Below are positions 33,969 to 37,478 of a DNA stretch of 37,478 nt, in pieces. Within the stretch, counting starts at the first letter, position 1. Each line of letters opens with the position of its first letter. Both the position numbers and the translations under genes were made by a program. The stretch is from the NCBI GenBank assembly GCA_022841475.1, contig JALHRJ010000043.1, positions 1 through 37,478 of the forward strand. The letters are read 5' to 3'. Under the pieces are notes generated by a model that was given only the letters and a program-made list of their open reading frames with translations, searched no databases and was not told the origin of the DNA. This stretch comes from Cyclobacteriaceae bacterium. Lineage in GTDB: Bacteria > Bacteroidota > Bacteroidia > Cytophagales > Cyclobacteriaceae.

Positions 33969-34730
33969 ATGAATAAATTCAAAAATCAGGTAGCCATTGT
34001 AACCGGGGCCGGGCAAGGCATCGGACTTGAGATTTGCAGACAACTGTCTGCTCAAGGTGCCAGCGTCATTCTTAACGATATTGAAGCCGCGCTCGCGGAA
34101 GAAGCTGCGCAAGCTATTCGCCATGCAGGCGGAATTTGTAAAGCTTATCCGGGCGATTGCAGTAATGTTTCCTTTATTGAGAATATGGTTCAGGATACCG
34201 TACAGCAATTTGGTAAACTGGACATCGCGATTGCCAATGCTGGTATTACATTGTTCGGTGACTTCCTTGAATACAAACCCGAAGACTTTTATAAAGTGAT
34301 GCATGTAAATCTTGGCGGGAGTTTTTTTCTCGCTCAGTTAGCGAGCAAACAAATGAAAGATCAAGGCACAGGTGGCAGAATTTTGTTTATGTCTTCCGTA
34401 ACGGGCCACCAGGCTCACAAAAATCTGGCGGCTTATGGCATGACAAAAGCAGCGTTAGAAATGCTCGCCAAAAATCTTGTGCTGGAAGTATCTCCGTATA
34501 AAATTACGGTTAACGCCATTGCACCGGGCGCAACCATCACTGAACGAACCAAGAGCGATCCGGACTATGAAAGCACCTGGTCAAGAATTACTCCCATCGG
34601 CAAGCCCGCTACTACAACCGACATCGCCCAAGCTGCATTGTTTCTTGTTTCCCCAGAAGCCGGTCACATCACGGGTCAGTCTTTGGTAATTGATGGTGGC
34701 TGGACGAGCGTGAGTCCTTCACCCTACTGA
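33969..34730 (+). CDS. SDR family NAD(P)-dependent oxidoreductase
   Basis: A 253-residue classical short-chain dehydrogenase. The cofactor motif is TGAGQGIG (13-20), followed by an acidic Asp after strand 2 (ILNDIE), which favours NAD(H). NAG follows strand 4 (IANAGIT), and the catalytic Ser, Tyr and Lys are in FMSSVTGHQAHKNLAAYGMTK. The C-terminal GHITGQSLVIDGGWTSV closes the fold. The gene follows the IlvD/Edd dehydratase by 48 bases on the same strand, so a joint role in oxidative sugar or sugar-acid catabolism is likely (sugar dehydrogenase, or keto-deoxy acid dehydrogenase). The substrate is not determined. Confidence 0.93.
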   Translation: MNKFKNQVAIVTGAGQGIGLEICRQLSAQGASVILNDIEAALAEEAAQAIRHAGGICKAYPGDCSNVSFIENMVQDTVQQFGKLDIAIANAGITLFGDFLEYKPEDFYKVMHVNLGGSFFLAQLASKQMKDQGTGGRILFMSSVTGHQAHKNLAAYGMTKAALEMLAKNLVLEVSPYKITVNAIAPGATITERTKSDPDYESTWSRITPIGKPATTTDIAQAALFLVSPEAGHITGQSLVIDGGWTSVSPSPY

Positions 34731-34741
34731 AACTTATTTGC

Positions 34742-35251
34742 ATGATTCGTTTTACCACTACGCTTTATAAGTTTGATAAGAAAGGTGAAAAAACCGGCTG
34801 GACCTATTTGGAAATTTCTGCGAAGCAGGCGAATCAACTAAAAAAGGATTGCAAAGTATCCTTTCGGGTGAAGGGCACACTGGATTCTTTCGCCTTTCAA
34901 AAAACCGCCTTGATACCCATGGGCGATGGAAAATTTATTCTTCCTTTTAATGCAGCCATGCGCAAAGCCACCGGCAAAAAGGTGGGCGATAGGATTTTAG
35001 TAACCATAGAAGCTGATGATCGTAAACTTGAACTTTCTGCGGATTTACTAAAATGTTTGAAAGAAGATCCTGTTGCGATGGAGTTTTTTAAATCGTTACC
35101 CAAATCGCATCAGTATTATTTTAGTAAATGGATTGAAAGCGCCAAAACGCTGCAAACAAAAACAAGACGCATCGTAGTAGCCATGACTGCCTTCGGCAAA
35201 CATCAGGGCTATAGCGAGATGATGCGCGAGTATAGAAAAGCAGATTTTTAG
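34742..35251 (+). CDS. DUF1905 / YdeI-OmpD-associated family protein
   Basis: A 169-residue cytosolic protein. The N-terminal part (about 1-85) is a DUF1905 beta-barrel: MIRFTTTLYKFDKKGEKTGW, then FRVKGTLDSFAFQKTALIPM, then LPFNAAMRKATGKKVGDRILVTIE. The C-terminal part (KCLKEDPVAMEFFKSLPKSHQYYFSKWIESAKTLQTKTRRI) is the helical YdeI/OmpD-associated domain (bacteriocin-protection family). No catalytic role is established. It begins 12 bases after the SDR stop, so it can share that transcript. Its TAG stop overlaps the TAA of the convergent hydrolase by 4 bases. Confidence 0.9.
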   Translation: MIRFTTTLYKFDKKGEKTGWTYLEISAKQANQLKKDCKVSFRVKGTLDSFAFQKTALIPMGDGKFILPFNAAMRKATGKKVGDRILVTIEADDRKLELSADLLKCLKEDPVAMEFFKSLPKSHQYYFSKWIESAKTLQTKTRRIVVAMTAFGKHQGYSEMMREYRKADF

Positions 35252-36066
35252 GATTTGAAATTCTTTGCGAGGAATGATTTCACCCTTTCATTGAATCCAT
35301 CCTTGTTTTCAAGATTACTAAGGTGACCCGCCCCATCAATAATTCCCATTTCAGCTCCCTTAATTTCGCGATGCATTTTCTCTGCTGCTTCCGGAGTGGT
35401 GATTTTATCTTCTTTTCCAACAAGAATCAAAACCGGTACATGAATATCTTTTAGCATTGTACACTTTTCCTTTCGATCGGCCAATGCCTGAAGCGTAAGG
35501 CAAATGTTTTCAGGCTTTGAATCCAAAATTGTGTTCTTAATAAAAGAAACTTCTTCTTTCTTTGATTGAAGGGACGCAGGAGCAAATAAATTCTTCAGCG
35601 ATTCTTCTGTGTAGACTTCCAATCCATTTTTTTGAATAAAAGCAATTGTCTTCTTTCTTTTATCCCGCCCTTCCTGCGTATCGGCCGCACATTGGGTGTC
35701 GCATAAGATCAACCCTGCAATTCGGGCATCATTTTTCTCTATTGCATGCAGCGCAATGTATCCGCCCATCGATAATCCTACTACAATAGCCTTGTCAATT
35801 TTCAAGGCATCCATGAATGAAAAAAGATCATCTGCAAATTGAGGAATGCCGAACTGAGCGGCTCCCGCTTCCGAACCTCCATGTCCCCGCACATCGTAGG
35901 CAATACAACGATGGTTATCACTCAATGCAGTCAACTGAGTAGACCACATCTCTTTATTGAATGGAAATCCATGAATAAAAATCAAGGGTGCTCCTGTACT
36001 GGTTCCCTCGTCCAGGTAACTTACGTTAATTCCGTTAGCAGTAATATTTTTTGGTATAAATGTCAT
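35248..36066 (-). CDS. Alpha/beta-fold hydrolase
   Basis: A 272-residue alpha/beta hydrolase of the PcaD/haloperoxidase-like type. The oxyanion-hole motif is IFIHGFPFNKEMW, the nucleophile is Ser99 in VVGLSMGGYIAL, the acid Asp is in LILVGKEDKIT and the catalytic His in DGAGHLSNLE. No signal peptide is present, so it is cytosolic. The family includes 3-oxoadipate enol-lactonases, esterases and non-haem haloperoxidases; the gene context does not decide between them. It is on the opposite strand to the sugar-acid genes, convergent with the YdeI-like gene. The ATG at 36066 is the normal family start. No clear promoter box is seen upstream. Confidence 0.92.
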   Translation of the reverse strand: MTFIPKNITANGINVSYLDEGTSTGAPLIFIHGFPFNKEMWSTQLTALSDNHRCIAYDVRGHGGSEAGAAQFGIPQFADDLFSFMDALKIDKAIVVGLSMGGYIALHAIEKNDARIAGLILCDTQCAADTQEGRDKRKKTIAFIQKNGLEVYTEESLKNLFAPASLQSKKEEVSFIKNTILDSKPENICLTLQALADRKEKCTMLKDIHVPVLILVGKEDKITTPEAAEKMHREIKGAEMGIIDGAGHLSNLENKDGFNERVKSFLAKNFKS

Positions 36067-36147
36067 AGGTCTATATTATTTGAACTCTTGTCTTTCAAGA
36101 CAACCTTATTAAAATACGTTTAACTTTTGAACTTCCACGGAAATAAT

Positions 36148-36324
36148 TTATGAATGAGGCTGCTTATCACTTATCATTTCTAACATCAGCAAACCGCGCA
36201 CCAGCTTATATTTCACTCTCGTTGTTAAGTCTTCATATGTTATCGTAGTGTTCCTTAAAGTATGATTAGAAGTTGGGTATATACTGCCACACTTAATCCC
36301 GCAAAGGCCACACTCAAAATAAAT
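36148..36324 (-). pseudogene. Possible gene remnant or unstarted small ORF
   Basis: A 58-codon open frame, ending at TAA 36148-36150, has no ATG, GTG or TTG near its 5' end. It nevertheless reads like protein: FECGLCGIKCG followed later by TTITYEDLTTRVKYKLVRG and LLMLEMISDKQPHS. The cysteine run CxxC..C at the start and the smooth C-terminal helix suggest the 3' end of a lost gene. The length is short enough to be chance, so the call is weak. Confidence 0.25.
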
Positions 36325-36340
36325 TTATAAGTTGATCTAC

Positions 36341-37366
36341 TTAATACCGGGTATCCTTCATGGTGGCTTTCACGCCTCCGTAAAGTACATCCAGCACACC
36401 GGGCTCAGTAAGAAATTTCTGAGGAAACGGTAACTCAATCTGCGACACCTCATTTAATTGCTTCATAGCATCTGCAGGAATTTCAAACTTCAGACAGCCC
36501 AGCACATCTTCCAGTTGATGCACTTTCGTTGCTCCAACAATAGGGATCACCGATTGATTTCTATTTTGTCGTGTCCAGTTGATGGCAAGCTGTGATGGGG
36601 TAACTCCTAATTGTTCTGCCACTTCCACAACTTTTTTAGCGATCGTTGTAGGTCGCTCTGCCAAACGACCACTGCTATCTGGCAAACGGCCCTTGTCACC
36701 TTTCAGATATTTTCCGGTCAACGCACCGCCTGCCAGAGGAGCCCAGGGCGTAACTGTCATGCCAAAGGCCTTAGCCATCGGCATCAATTCGGCTTCCACC
36801 GTGCGCTGTATTAAACTATATTCGATCTGCAATCCAACAAATTGATTCCAGCCACGCAGTTGGGCCATTGTGTTTGCCTGGCTTACAATCCACGCAGGTG
36901 TATCGCTAATGCCGATGTAATGCACCATGCCGCGGGTGATTAAATCTTCAAGCCCTTTCATGATTTCTTCAGTAGGTGTCCAGCTATCCCAGGCATGTAC
37001 CCAAAGCAAGTCGATGTAATCTGTGTTGAGTCGCCACAAACTTTCCTTTACACTGCGCATCAGGTTTTTACGATGGTTACCGGCAAAGTTTAAGTCACCT
37101 GCGCGATCACGCAACGAATATTTAGTGGCAACCACAAAATGATCGCGGTCTTTGGCGATAAAGTCGCCAACGAATTTTTCGGAGGTGCCTTCGGTGTAGC
37201 GGTTAGCCGTATCAATAAAATTACCACCTGCATTCGCATACGTGTCGAAAATTTGTTTGCTGAGGTCCTTGTCGCAGCCCCACTTCCATTCAGTGCCAAA
37301 GCCCATGGTGCCAAGGCACAGTTCGGAAACACGCAGGCCCGATTGGCCAAAAAGTTTAGAATTCAT
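36341..37366 (-). CDS. Aldo/keto reductase family protein
   Basis: A 341-residue NADPH-dependent aldo/keto reductase. I start it at ATG 37366 (MNSKLFGQSGLRVSELCLGTMGFG); a TTG three codons upstream is less likely. The catalytic tetrad can be placed: Asp in GGNFIDTANRYTEG, the Tyr of the same motif, Lys in VVATKYSL and His in IDLLWVHAWD. The NADPH-binding end reads NRNQSVIPIVGATKVHQLEDVLG. Its likely family is the YajO/YghZ-like group (AKR11/12). These reduce aldehydes, methylglyoxal or sugars. It is on the minus strand near the right edge with no clear partner; 103 further bases to the window end hold no visible gene. Confidence 0.94.
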   Translation of the reverse strand: MNSKLFGQSGLRVSELCLGTMGFGTEWKWGCDKDLSKQIFDTYANAGGNFIDTANRYTEGTSEKFVGDFIAKDRDHFVVATKYSLRDRAGDLNFAGNHRKNLMRSVKESLWRLNTDYIDLLWVHAWDSWTPTEEIMKGLEDLITRGMVHYIGISDTPAWIVSQANTMAQLRGWNQFVGLQIEYSLIQRTVEAELMPMAKAFGMTVTPWAPLAGGALTGKYLKGDKGRLPDSSGRLAERPTTIAKKVVEVAEQLGVTPSQLAINWTRQNRNQSVIPIVGATKVHQLEDVLGCLKFEIPADAMKQLNEVSQIELPFPQKFLTEPGVLDVLYGGVKATMKDTRY

Positions 37367-37478
37367 AAAATTCAATTAGATTATTTTAGTAACAACTACT
37401 TTCCGATTTTGATTCGTTCTATTCTCTTCATCTTTTCTGCACACCTTATGAACGCACGAAGCCGGATCACCAAAATAA

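Overview
The window looks like chromosomal DNA of a Bacteroidota member, most likely a Cytophagales-type organism. The evidence is a TonB-dependent receptor with a carboxypeptidase-regulatory-like N-terminal domain, many lipoproteins with short Bacteroidota lipoboxes, a large MacB/FtsX permease of the Cytophagales type, a eukaryote-like type II glutamine synthetase, and several promoters matching the Bacteroidota TTG / TAnnTTTG pattern. No rRNA, tRNA, CRISPR array, transposase or phage gene is visible.

Layout. 1-1925 is the 5' part of a TonB receptor gene running off the left edge. 2.2-7.3 kb is mainly a minus-strand redox/electrophile-stress block: an Fe-S protein with a CDGSH motif, OsmC, a nitroreductase, a small DUF6069-like membrane protein, two pirins with a degenerate receiver-like protein between them, and an F420-type NADP oxidoreductase. 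7.4-20.3 kb is mixed housekeeping and envelope genes: an MGH1/GH63-type glucosidase, a metallophosphoesterase lipoprotein paired with a small beta-barrel, a Pif1-like helicase with a C-terminal HTH, a GH53-like lipoprotein, glutaminyl cyclase, a transglutaminase-like/TPR protein, a MORN-type lipoprotein, a 58-residue PspC protein, a J-domain/KTSC protein, a DUF4230 protein and a second CDGSH protein. 20.5-24.8 kb holds an ABC permease and an unusual rhomboid-MORN-TonB_C fusion. 25.1-28.9 kb is a nitrogen-assimilation group: amt, porin, glnII. 29.2-37.4 kb holds a DUF4468-like protein, a MarR regulator, a ClC protein with CBS domains, an IlvD/Edd sugar-acid dehydratase with a partner SDR, a YdeI-like protein, an alpha/beta hydrolase and an aldo/keto reductase.

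The best new link is regulatory. The marR gene (30273, minus) and the second pirin gene (6553, minus), 24 kb apart, share a 19-bp operator (17/19 identical). At the pirin gene this operator lies exactly between a good -7 box and its -33 TTG. This suggests the MarR protein represses both itself and the pirin, tying the distant redox block to one regulator.

Other items worth attention are a 131-bp MITE/REP-like element with 20-bp terminal inverted repeats upstream of pirin 1, the rhomboid fusion, a ClC protein with valine at the internal proton-glutamate position (as in ClC channels), a receiver-like protein lacking its phosphorylation residues, and three convergent gene pairs whose stop codons overlap by 4 bp. 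I did not find a clearly new defence or mobile system.
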